Shown piece after piece: positions 1 to 5,646 of a DNA stretch of 6,459 bases. A program made the position numbers and the translations under genes. Each line of letters opens with the position of its first letter. Position 1 is the first letter of the stretch. The notes beneath the pieces are model-generated. The model did not search any database, was not told the DNA's origin, and saw nothing but the letters and a program-made list of their open reading frames with translations. This DNA is from Oceanospirillaceae bacterium (GTDB lineage Bacteria > Pseudomonadota > Gammaproteobacteria > Pseudomonadales > Balneatricaceae): contig JAGSHA010000189.1 of assembly GCA_023954795.1 (NCBI GenBank), positions 1 through 6,459 of the forward strand, written 5' to 3'.

Positions 1-1
1 A

Positions 2-1186
2 GTGGGCTCATTCCCGCTGATGGCACTACCCTCCTTCATCCTCGCGGGTGCGTTAATGGAGGCTGCGGGCATATCCAAACGATTAGTAACGCTCGCGGAA
101 AGTTTCGCAGGCCCGGTAACCGGCGGCATCTCCGCTGCAACCGTACTGGCATGCATGTTCTTTGGTGCGATCTCTGGCTCTGGCCCTGCTACCACTGCAG
201 CGGTAGGCATGCTGATGATCCCTGCGATGGTTAAACGCGGATATGACAAAGGCTACGCATCTGCAATTACTGCATCCTCGGGTGGTCTGGGTATCGTTAT
301 CCCACCGTCTATCCCGATGGTTATCTTTGGTATCTCTGCGATTGGCTTGAGTGTACCGATGGAAGCAGTCGCTAAACACGGTGAGTTCCAGAGCGTATCC
401 ATCACTAAGATGTTTATCGCAGGCGTACTGCCAGGCTTGGTAATTTCTATCAGCCTGATGACGCTGAACTATATCCGCTGCCGCCGCCTGGGTTACAAAG
501 GCACCGCTGAAGGCTGGGATTTCAAACATATCGCAGAAGCGTTCCGTACCGGCTTCTGGTCTGTTATGGCACCACTGGTTATTTTGGGCGGGATCTACTC
601 CGGCTTCTTTACACCAACAGAGTCTGCAATTGTTGCGATCTTCTACACCCTGTTTGTGGGCGTATTTATCCATAAAGAGCTGACTTGGGCAGATCTGTTC
701 CGCTCACTGGAAACCACGACATGGCTATCCGGGCGCGTACTGTTGATTCTGTTCACAGCAACCGTATTTGGTCGCTTATTGGTAGAGAATCAGATTCCTG
801 CAATCGTTGCAGAATCGATGCTGAGCCTGACGGATAACATCTACCTGATCTGGTTCCTGATCATCGCATTCCTGCTGTTTGTAGGTATGTTTATGGAAAC
901 ACTGGCAGCAATCATGATCCTGACGCCTGTATTGCTACCTGTGACCTACAATCTGGGTATCGATCCGGTTCACTTCGGTATCGTGATGGTGTGTAGTCTG
1001 TCGATCGGCTTCGCAACGCCACCACTGGGGGAGAACTTGTTCGTCGCCTCCGGTATATCGAACATCTCACTGGAAGAGGTTACGGTGAAAGCATTGCCAT
1101 TTGCATTGGTTTCGACAATCGCCGTATTTGTGATCGCTTTCTTCCCAGAGATCTCTCTGTTCCTGCCACGCGTGTTTGGCTATTAG
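2..1186 (+). CDS. TRAP transporter large permease subunit (DctM/TeaC type), 5' end missing
   Basis: Inner-membrane large subunit of a tripartite ATP-independent periplasmic (TRAP) transporter, which drives uptake of a solute delivered by a periplasmic binding protein using an ion gradient. The frame is open from the first bases of the window and ends at TAG 1184-1186, leaving 394 codons. DctM proteins are about 425-440 aa, so roughly the first 40-50 residues, the small permease and the binding protein probably lie upstream. Family signatures seen: SFPLMALPSFILAGALM near the start, FGAISGSGPATTAAVG around residue 54, SGGLGIVIPPSIPM around residue 93, FTPTESAIVA around residue 205, and a late GMFMETLAAIMILTPVLLP block. 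Hydrophobic segments run throughout. The loop around residues 115-135 (PMEAVAKHGEF region) looks longer than in typical DctM proteins. The downstream usp gene suggests a TeaABCD-like arrangement, but ectoine as substrate is not shown by the sequence. Confidence 0.93.
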   Translation: MGSFPLMALPSFILAGALMEAAGISKRLVTLAESFAGPVTGGISAATVLACMFFGAISGSGPATTAAVGMLMIPAMVKRGYDKGYASAITASSGGLGIVIPPSIPMVIFGISAIGLSVPMEAVAKHGEFQSVSITKMFIAGVLPGLVISISLMTLNYIRCRRLGYKGTAEGWDFKHIAEAFRTGFWSVMAPLVILGGIYSGFFTPTESAIVAIFYTLFVGVFIHKELTWADLFRSLETTTWLSGRVLLILFTATVFGRLLVENQIPAIVAESMLSLTDNIYLIWFLIIAFLLFVGMFMETLAAIMILTPVLLPVTYNLGIDPVHFGIVMVCSLSIGFATPPLGENLFVASGISNISLEEVTVKALPFALVSTIAVFVIAFFPEISLFLPRVFGY

Positions 1187-1205
1187 ATAAACAGGGACTT
1201 CGCTT

Positions 1206-1234
1206 AGTCCGCACCTGGTTCTCAGGTGCGGACT
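1206..1234 (+). other. Perfect hairpin between permease and usp genes
   Basis: The arms AGTCCGCACCTG (1206-1217) and CAGGTGCGGACT (1223-1234) are perfect reverse complements, 12 bp, with a 5-nt loop. No T-run follows, so it does not look like a complete intrinsic terminator. It sits 19 nt after the permease stop and ends 17 nt before the usp ribosome binding site. Likely roles are protection of the 3' end of the upstream message or partial attenuation, making the expression of the two genes unequal. The role is inference; the structure is seen directly. Confidence 0.6.
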
Positions 1235-1264
1235 GCTCAAATAGCCCTATCAGGAATTACGATT

Positions 1265-1762
1265 ATGCTACCCGAACTCCGCAAGATTCTTTACAGCACC
1301 GATCTATCCAAAGGTTCTACTGCTGCGTTTGAACAGGCAACTTATCTGGCTAAGAAGACCGGCGCTGAAATTCACATCCTGCATGTGGTTGAGAAACTCT
1401 CAAGCGACGCGAAAATCACCTTTCAGACCTATGTGATGGATTCAAAAAGCCGCCACGACATTCTGAAAGAACGCGTGCACCGTGCAGAAGATAAACTGAT
1501 GGTTCGTCAGGAACATTTCTGGGATGAACTCCACAATGACGAATCTGACGTGCGCAAGCAGATCAAATCGATCAATGTGGTTGAAGCATATCCCGCAGAG
1601 ACCATCATCAAATACGCCAAAGAGCTAGACGTTGATATGATTGTGATGGGCACACACGAGAAAGGGATTATGCATACCTTCCTCGGCAGCGTTGCAAAGA
1701 ACGTGCTGAACCGGTCCCGTCTCCCTGTATTGATTGTTCCACTGCCAGAGAAAGAGGGTTAA
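1265..1762 (+). CDS. Universal stress protein (UspA family), TRAP-associated, TeaD-like
   Basis: A 165-aa single-domain Usp protein, a cytoplasmic Rossmann-like fold whose members often bind ATP and dimerise. The N-terminal strand and helix (KILYSTDLSKGSTAAFEQA, residues 7-25), the AEIHILHVVE strand (34-43) and the C-terminal DMIVMGTHEKG ... LGSVAKNVL ... LPVLIVP (124-159) are all typical. The start is ATG 1265, preceded by AGGA at 1252-1255 with 9 nt spacing; a GTG at 1226 extends the frame but falls inside the hairpin and has no ribosome binding site. The nucleotide loop is unusual: the canonical G-x2-G-x9-G-S/T is replaced by G129-T-H-E132-K-G134 followed by G141-S142, with Glu at the second glycine position and one residue fewer. 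In Halomonas elongata, TeaD (a Usp encoded next to the TeaABC TRAP transporter) negatively affects ectoine uptake, so a role in regulating the upstream transporter is a reasonable inference. Confidence 0.93.
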   Translation: MLPELRKILYSTDLSKGSTAAFEQATYLAKKTGAEIHILHVVEKLSSDAKITFQTYVMDSKSRHDILKERVHRAEDKLMVRQEHFWDELHNDESDVRKQIKSINVVEAYPAETIIKYAKELDVDMIVMGTHEKGIMHTFLGSVAKNVLNRSRLPVLIVPLPEKEG

Positions 1763-1790
1763 CCGCTCTGCTCTGACAAACATCAAGACA

Positions 1791-1830
1791 ATAAAAAAGC
1801 CCCGTTTCATAAGAAGCGGGGCTTTTTTAT
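1791..1830. terminator. Bidirectional Rho-independent terminator
   Basis: A stem of about 18 bp from ATAAAAAAGCCCCG (1791-1804) pairing with CGGGGCTTTTTTAT (1817-1830), continued inward by four more pairs (one G-T) to an ATAA loop. The GC core is flanked by A6 on one side and T6 on the other, so it gives a U-tract on both strands. It ends the permease-usp transcript from the left and the small minus-strand gene from the right. Confidence 0.95.
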
Positions 1831-1874
1831 TGGGGAAAGTATGTGATTCGGGGAAGTGAATCTGCAGTTATCGC

Positions 1875-2042
1875 TTAACCCGCGATACCGACGAAGTCGT
1901 AACGAGGCTCTTCGACCTTCGGCTGCGACTTTGGCACTTCACGCATCATTGGCTTTTCCTGTTTTACAGTTGCGCACGCTTTTACAGCTTGCACAGGGTT
2001 ACGAACAGTTACCGATGGTTGTACCGCAGCTTGAGCCAACAT
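1875..2042 (-). CDS. Small hypothetical protein, 55 aa, with its own promoter and terminator
   Basis: I do not recognise this protein. Read on the minus strand from ATG 2042-2040 to TAA 1877-1875, it encodes 55 aa beginning MLAQAAVQPSV and ending PRYDFVGIAG. The middle is rich in Lys, Pro, Gln and Val (KQEKPMMREVPKSQPKVEEP), so probably extended or disordered; there is one Cys, and no signal peptide or membrane segment. The start is chosen because AGAGAGG (complement of 2048-2054) lies 5 nt upstream; an in-frame ATG at 2081 would give 68 aa but has no visible Shine-Dalgarno. Support for a real gene: a good sigma70-like promoter upstream, the bidirectional terminator 45 nt downstream, and a run of favoured codons at the end (CGT TAC GAC TTC GTC GGT ATC). 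An overlapping plus-strand frame (1856-2110) lacks these signals. Function unknown. Confidence 0.7.
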   Translation of the reverse strand: MLAQAAVQPSVTVRNPVQAVKACATVKQEKPMMREVPKSQPKVEEPRYDFVGIAG

Positions 2043-2124
2043 ATTCGCCTCTCTTACAGGTTTGGGCCAATGACGAACCATTTAGCGGTTCGGATGGGGC
2101 CAGTTATTAATTTACGATGGAGCC

Positions 2125-2152
2125 AGTATAGAGAATCCTCACAAACTGTAAA
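2125..2152 (-). promoter_or_regulatory. Sigma70-like promoter for the small minus-strand gene
   Basis: On the minus strand, TTTACA (complement of 2147-2152, 5/6 match to TTGACA) is followed after 16 nt by TATACT (complement of 2125-2130, 5/6 match to TATAAT). Transcription would start near 2118, giving a leader of about 75 nt to the ATG at 2042. Confidence 0.7.
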
Positions 2153-2227
2153 CGAATAAAAAACTAATTATTAATAACCAAAAGAAATATAAAGCGTAAG
2201 CCTTTAAAACGAAAGACTATTTTCCGA

Positions 2228-2268
2228 ACCAGCCTGTACAAATATCACACAATATTTTTCAGTCTGGT
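2228..2268. promoter_or_regulatory. 41-bp nested dyad in the divergent intergenic region
   Basis: Outer arms ACCAGCCTG (2228-2236) and CAGTCTGGT (2260-2268) pair at 8 of 9 positions; inner arms AAATAT (2240-2245) and ATATTT (2252-2257) pair perfectly around CACACA. The two pairs share a centre near 2248 and lie between the two divergent promoters, about 26 bp upstream of the -35 of the rightward one. This could be an operator for a dimeric regulator or an RNA hairpin if transcribed. Which protein would bind is unknown. Confidence 0.4.
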
Positions 2269-2293
2269 CCTAAAACGACCTATTCATTGGCGC

Positions 2294-2322
2294 TTGGAGC
2301 TGATGGCCACGATTCCTATAGT
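2294..2322 (+). promoter_or_regulatory. Probable sigma70 promoter for the 231-aa protein gene
   Basis: TTGGAG (2294-2299, only 3/6 match at -35) is followed by an exact 17-nt spacer and TATAGT (2317-2322, 5/6 match at -10). Transcription would start near 2330, about 30 nt before the ATG at 2361. The weak -35 would fit a promoter that needs an activator, possibly acting at the upstream dyad. The rest of the roughly 320-base gap between 2043 and 2360 is AT-rich with a TTATTAATAA palindrome (2168-2177) and no further gene that I can support. Confidence 0.45.
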
Positions 2323-2360
2323 GCTTACCTGATCGTCAAAAGTTGATGAGAGTAAGCATA

Positions 2361-3056
2361 ATGAACACCCAAATCGATATTCAGACCCCCTCACTCCAGC
2401 ACTCTGGCTGGAACACACCTAGCCAACGGGTTGGCAGCGGTTACGATGCGCGCAGCAGCGAAAACGGCCTGCTGACAATTATGTACGGCAGCCTGGAGCA
2501 TGCTTCTCGATTTGAGTGGCTCAATGCAGGCCGCACGCTGGTCGATAAAACTTACATCAACATACTTTGGCAAGCGGCCGATCTAGCCCCAACAGGCGTT
2601 GATCGCACACGCATGGCTTCTGATTTGGATGCATTTGTCCGCGCGCACCTCCAGCCTATATGGCACGAGTTTGAGCACCTGAGCCATGATGAGAAACATC
2701 AGCTCACAATCGAACTGGTTGAGCGTGCTGCCAATGACGTTTTTGGAACCGGCTATCAGGAAGAAGCCGCTAGCTGGCTGCTGTACTACCTCTGCCCACA
2801 GCTGCCCGTATTCCCGATGAATGATGTTTTACGCAATGTCATTGCTGATACTCAGGGCAAATCCGTCCTGAATACTTACGCGGAATACCATCAGGCTTGC
2901 CGCCAGCAGTTCAGTCACTTGCTACCTCATATTCACAGCACTGCGCCACCAGCAGAATACGGCACAGCGCGGGAGATAGACGCGATCAACCAGATACTGC
3001 GCGGCAGCGACTGGTGGCAGCGGCGTTGCCTGACTCACCATCTACTAATGGCATGA
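2361..3056 (+). CDS. Hypothetical protein, 231 aa
   Basis: I cannot assign a firm family. The start at ATG 2361 is chosen because GAGAG (2348-2352) lies 8 nt upstream; in-frame TTG 2343 and ATG 2346 have no such site. The first 35 residues or so are polar and probably disordered. The rest looks soluble and mostly helical, with no signal peptide or membrane span. The most distinctive stretch is residues 129-163: a GTGYQEEAASWLLYYLCPQ segment, then LPVFPMNDVLRNVI. The pattern 'alpha-helix, A-S-x-x-L-x-x-L-x-P-x-x-x-P-x-x-D' loosely recalls the OGG/helix-hairpin-helix type proteins with an A-S-K-x-L-x-F-x-x-P-x-x-F-P-I-x-D block, but the expected Lys is Trp here and I treat this as a weak hint only. 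A WW pair (218-219) precedes a basic C-terminus. It appears to be transcribed alone from its own promoter, with hairpins following its stop. Confidence 0.8.
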   Translation: MNTQIDIQTPSLQHSGWNTPSQRVGSGYDARSSENGLLTIMYGSLEHASRFEWLNAGRTLVDKTYINILWQAADLAPTGVDRTRMASDLDAFVRAHLQPIWHEFEHLSHDEKHQLTIELVERAANDVFGTGYQEEAASWLLYYLCPQLPVFPMNDVLRNVIADTQGKSVLNTYAEYHQACRQQFSHLLPHIHSTAPPAEYGTAREIDAINQILRGSDWWQRRCLTHHLLMA

Positions 3057-3092
3057 TCTGACTGCACATCAGATCTTGCCGTTTCCGCAAGA
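3055..3092 (+). repeat. Two overlapping small hairpins after the 231-aa gene
   Basis: GATCTGA (3055-3061) pairs with TCAGATC (3069-3075) around a 7-nt loop, beginning inside the stop codon. It is followed by TCTTGC (3074-3079) pairing with GCAAGA (3087-3092). The two share 2 nt, so they could be alternative structures. No T-run follows, so termination is uncertain; they could instead protect the upstream message or influence the start of the aminotransferase transcript. Confidence 0.4.
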
Positions 3093-3109
3093 CTAAGAAC
3101 TACGATTTC

Positions 3110-3114
3110 GGAGG
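3110..3114 (+). promoter_or_regulatory. Strong Shine-Dalgarno that fixes the aminotransferase start
   Basis: GGAGG at 3110-3114 lies 6 nt before ATG 3121. This is the strongest ribosome binding site in the window and shows that translation was set up to begin at 3121, upstream of the in-frame TAG at 3163-3165. The next possible starts, GTG 3172 and GTG 3175, have only GAGGGG (3151-3156) about 15 nt away, which is poor spacing. Confidence 0.85.
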
Positions 3115-3120
3115 ACTATC

Positions 3121-4254
3121 ATGCCAGGACTACTGCCCAACGTGGACCCTGAGGGGCTGCTCTAGTATTCAGTGGTGTATACCGACCGCTCACTGAACCA
3201 TATGTCCCAAGCATTTCAGGGTGTCATGAAGGACATCTCATCCACACTGAAGCAGGTGTATAACGCCCATTCCGTGGCAGTTGTACCTGGCAGCGGCACT
3301 TTTGCAATGGAAGCTGTCTCCCGACAGTTTGCGAATAACCGCAAGTGCCTGATTATCCGCAACGGCTGGTTCAGCTTCCGCTGGAGCCAGATTTTCGAGA
3401 TGGGAAAAATCCCATCTGAAGAGATTGTCCTGAAAGCCCGCCAAACATCAGATGATGCAACCGCGCCTTTTGCGCCGGCACCCATTGAAGAGGTCGTCTC
3501 TGCAATCAAAGCGGCACGTCCTGATATGGTGTTTGCGCCGCATGTAGAGACCGCATCCGGCATGATTCTGCCTGATGACTACATCCGTGCCGTGGCAGAT
3601 GCTGTCCATGAAGTGGGCGGTATCTTTGTCCTCGACTGCATTGCATCCGGTACGTTGTGGGTGGATATGGAAGCCTCTGGCGTCGACATACTGATCAGCG
3701 CACCACAAAAAGGCTGGAGTGGCTCCCCATGCTGCGGCCTCGTGATGATGAACGAAACCGTACGTCAGATGATCGACGATACCACCAGCAGCAGTTTCGC
3801 CTGTGATCTGAAGAAGTGGCTGCAGATTATGGAAACCTACGAAAACGGTGCGCATGCCTATCATGCCACGATGCCAACAGACTCCCTGACCCGCTTCCGC
3901 GATGTTATGAAAGAAACCGAAGCACTGGGTTTCGATAGCATCCGCAATGCACAACAAGCACTGGGAGACCGTGTACGTGCTCTGCTGGCCAGCAAAGGCA
4001 TACAAAGTGTCGCCGCTGAAGGCTTCCAGGCGCCCGGCGTTGTCGTGAGCTACACCGGCGATGCAGAGATCCAGAACGGCAAGAAGTTTGTCACAGAAGG
4101 CCTGCAAATTGCTGCGGGCGTACCACTTCAGTGCGACGAGCCTGCAAGTTTCCAGACGTTCCGGCTAGGCCTCTTCGGGCTGGATAAATTGACCGATATT
4201 GACGGTACAGTCGCCGCACTCGAAACCGCTCTCACCAACGTCGTCGACGCTTAA
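3121..4254 (+). CDS. PLP-dependent class V aminotransferase, interrupted by an in-frame TAG at codon 15
   Basis: A fold-type I aminotransferase of class V (alanine-glyoxylate / serine-pyruvate type), cytoplasmic, moving an amino group between an amino acid and a 2-oxo acid; the exact substrate cannot be read from sequence. From ATG 3121 the gene has 377 sense-length codons, a normal family length. Codons 1-14 read MPGLLPNVDPEGLL, codon 15 is TAG (3163-3165), then YSVVYTDRSLNHMSQ continues in the same frame to TAA 4252-4254. From memory, homologues share this MPGLLP...GLLEYSVVYTDR start, with Glu at codon 15, so a single GAG-to-TAG change explains it. All core features remain, in full-length numbering: the PGSGT cofactor-phosphate loop (about 56-60), the HVETASG block (about 141), the LDCIASG Asp that contacts the pyridine ring (D172), and the Schiff-base lysine in SAPQKGWSGSPCCG (K197). 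No frameshift or second stop is seen. It is either a recent null allele, a sequencing error, or expressed by suppression or by restart at GTG 3172/3175. Confidence 0.88.
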
Positions 4255-4264
4255 GCCAAACATC

Positions 4265-4296
4265 AACGTTGCTACCACTTCCCCGGTAGCAACGTT
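4265..4296 (+). terminator. Hairpin after the aminotransferase, possible terminator
   Basis: AACGTTGCTACC (4265-4276) and GGTAGCAACGTT (4285-4296) are a perfect 12-bp inverted repeat with an 8-nt loop, starting 11 nt after the stop codon. The position suits a terminator, but the following bases (ATATTCC) are not a real T-tract, so termination by this element alone is uncertain. Confidence 0.5.
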
Positions 4297-4346
4297 ATAT
4301 TCCATATTCAGAATACCCCTTTCTGGAATATTCATTATTCCTATCG
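4297..4346. repeat. Cluster of ATATTC-type inverted and direct repeats upstream of the ABM gene
   Basis: ATATTCCA (4297-4304) is a perfect inverted partner of TGGAATAT (4324-4331). Inside it, TATTC-A-GAATA (4305-4315) is itself a palindrome, and GGAATA ... TATTCC recurs just right of it (from 4325). ATATTC also occurs as two directly adjacent 7-bp units at 4297 and 4304. The cluster lies 55-105 bp before the next start codon, where a promoter should be, although I could not find a convincing -35/-10 pair. It may be a regulator-binding region; this is inference. Confidence 0.35.
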
Positions 4347-4401
4347 CAAATTTTCGCCTATATTTCCTGTCAGCTTTGTTTAAATTTGCTCAGGAGTTTT
4401 T

Positions 4402-4746
4402 ATGCTTGCGGTTATCTTTGAAGTTTGGCCTACGACAGAAGGCAAAGAAGAGTATTTAGAGATCGCTGCCAATTTGCGCTCATTCCTTGAAGATCGTGAC
4501 GGTTTTATCTCAATTGATCGTTACCAAAGCCTAAACGATGAAGGAAAGATTCTCAGCCTCTCTTTCTGGCGGGATGAAGAAGCCATTCGTGTATGGCGAA
4601 ACCTGTTTGAACACCGCTGCGCTCAACAACAGGGCAAACTGGAGCTTTTTAAGAATTATCGCATCCGCGTTGCCAGCGTCGTGCGTGATTACAGCCTTGA
4701 TGTACGCGCAGAAGCGCCCGCTGATTCAGTCGCGGCACTCGACTGA
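4402..4746 (+). CDS. Antibiotic biosynthesis monooxygenase (ABM) fold protein
   Basis: A 114-aa protein of the ABM superfamily, small ferredoxin-like dimeric proteins that include quinone- and haem-acting monooxygenases and many with unknown substrate. Visible signs are the first strand LAVIFEVWPTTEGKEEYLEIA (residues 2-22), the EDRDGFISIDRYQSL turn and strand (30-44), the ILSLSFWRDEEAIRVWRN strand and helix (50-67) and an EHR motif (70-72) followed by a C-terminal strand YRIRVASVV (86-94). His71 lies where these proteins often carry a conserved histidine after the second helix. The start ATG 4402 has AGGAG at 4392-4396, 5 nt upstream. The last 14 residues (about 101-114) are Ala/Asp-rich and look like a tail. 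The substrate is unknown; the neighbours do not define a pathway. Confidence 0.88.
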   Translation: MLAVIFEVWPTTEGKEEYLEIAANLRSFLEDRDGFISIDRYQSLNDEGKILSLSFWRDEEAIRVWRNLFEHRCAQQQGKLELFKNYRIRVASVVRDYSLDVRAEAPADSVAALD

Positions 4747-4884
4747 ATATCACTATCTATTGCAGACTTACACTTATAACCTGATCGCACGTATTGCATC
4801 AGCAGAGGCCGTGCAGATTCACCAACGTTTATTAGAATAGGTGGATTCTACACGACGATTTTGGCTCAACCGTTTCAGGAAAAC

Positions 4885-5565
4885 ATGATGACCCCTACAT
4901 TAGCATTTGATGTCTATGGCACACTGATCGATACCCATGGGGTCGTCGGCAAACTCACCGAGCTTCTCGGCGATGACGGCAAGGCTCAAGCTTTCTCTCA
5001 GACATGGCGCGATAAACAGTTGGAATACTCGTTCCGCCGAGGGCTGATGCAGAACTACGAAAACTTTGCGGTGGTCACCCGCGACGCCCTTAACTACGCC
5101 GATCAGTTTTGCCAAACCCAATTCACTGACGCCCAGAAAAGTGAACTACTTGCGGTATACCGCACCCTGCCCGCTTTCCATGACGTTGAAAGTGGACTGA
5201 CCGAATTGAGAGATGCTGGCTGCAAACTGTTCGCATTTTCCAACGGCAGTGCTGATGCAGTTGAAACCCTATTGAAAGCAGCAGGCATCCGCGACCTCTT
5301 CGATGGCGTGGTGAGTGTGGACGATATGAAATCGTTTAAACCCAATCCTGGCGTATACAGCCACTTTTTGCGTCAAAGCGGCGCGACCGGCGCGCAAGCC
5401 TGGCTGATCTCCAGCAACCCGTTCGACGTCATTGGCTCCATCTCCGCGGGCATGAACGCAGCATGGGTAAAACGCTCACCCTCCGCCATCTTTGACCCCT
5501 GGGGCATTGAACCCACAGCAATTGTCAGCAGCCTGACCGATCTGAAAGAAAGTATTATCGGCTAA
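4885..5565 (+). CDS. (S)-2-haloacid dehalogenase, type II (HAD superfamily)
   Basis: A cytoplasmic HAD hydrolase that replaces the halogen of short L-2-haloacids with hydroxyl, inverting the configuration. Counted from Met 4888, the protein is 225 aa, the usual length. It has the nucleophile Asp8 with Thr12 in FDVYGTLID, Arg41 in TWRDKQLEYS, Ser118-Asn119 in FAFSNGS, Lys151 and Tyr157 in KSFKPNPGVY, and Ser175, Asn177 and Asp180 in SSNPFDVIG. All of these match the residues described for L-DEX of Pseudomonas sp. YL, with the same numbers except the first two, so activity is likely. AGGA (4877-4880) serves either ATG 4885 or ATG 4888; the latter has the better spacing. An upstream TTG at 4861 extends the frame without support. 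The 138-nt gap before it holds a TAGAAT at about 4834 but no good -35. No dehalogenase regulator or haloacid transporter is adjacent. Confidence 0.92.
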   Translation: MMTPTLAFDVYGTLIDTHGVVGKLTELLGDDGKAQAFSQTWRDKQLEYSFRRGLMQNYENFAVVTRDALNYADQFCQTQFTDAQKSELLAVYRTLPAFHDVESGLTELRDAGCKLFAFSNGSADAVETLLKAAGIRDLFDGVVSVDDMKSFKPNPGVYSHFLRQSGATGAQAWLISSNPFDVIGSISAGMNAAWVKRSPSAIFDPWGIEPTAIVSSLTDLKESIIG

Positions 5566-5588
5566 CGTGTTGACCTTACTACAACCTC

Positions 5589-5636
5589 AAGCCTTATGTT
5601 GAGCGCATCAATACACTAATCCCCAACATCTGGCTT
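5589..5636 (+). repeat. Inverted repeat abutting the ribosome binding site of the 124-aa gene
   Basis: AAGCC-TT-ATGTTG (5589-5601) pairs with CAACAT-CT-GGCTT (5624-5636): 11 pairs with one 2-nt internal loop and a 22-nt apical loop. Its right arm ends exactly where the Shine-Dalgarno AGAGG (5637-5641) begins. A -35-like TTGACC lies at 5570-5575, so the left arm would overlap any -10 region. It may be a leader hairpin controlling translation or a repressor site. Confidence 0.45.
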
Positions 5637-5646
5637 AGAGGTTTCT

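Noticed and set aside
83..673. 196-aa frame on the minus strand
   Set aside because: Antisense to the membrane segments of the TRAP permease, with the unusual Cys/Arg/His-rich composition of a shadow frame.
1856..2110. 84-aa frame on the plus strand
   Set aside because: It is antisense to the better-supported small minus-strand gene, runs over that gene's ribosome binding site, has no Shine-Dalgarno of its own, and its translation looks like a shadow (Leu/Arg/Ser-rich).
3163..3165. TAG as a genome-wide sense codon (for example pyrrolysine or a reassigned code)
   Set aside because: The TRAP permease gene in the same window ends naturally with TAG (1184-1186), so the codon is used as a stop here; a local event is simpler.
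3448..4107. 219-aa frame on the minus strand
   Set aside because: It is the complement of the conserved aminotransferase; its Cys/His/Arg-rich composition is typical of antisense shadows and it has no ribosome binding site that I can see.
4538..4840. 100-aa frame on the plus strand overlapping the ABM gene
   Set aside because: It overlaps the conserved ABM protein out of frame for most of its length and has no recognisable domain; chance frame.
5570..5600. MerR-type promoter with a 19-bp spacer (TTGACC ... TATGTT)
   Set aside because: The -35 is good, but the -10 matches only 4/6 and no dyad is centred in the spacer, so the resemblance may be chance.
5586..5603. SoxR-like box (CTCAA ... TTGAG)
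   Set aside because: The half-sites resemble the SoxR operator, but the spacer is 8 nt instead of 6, and the site is not centred between the -35-like TTGACC and a good -10. The downstream MerR protein also shows no SoxR-type Cys cluster in the part present.
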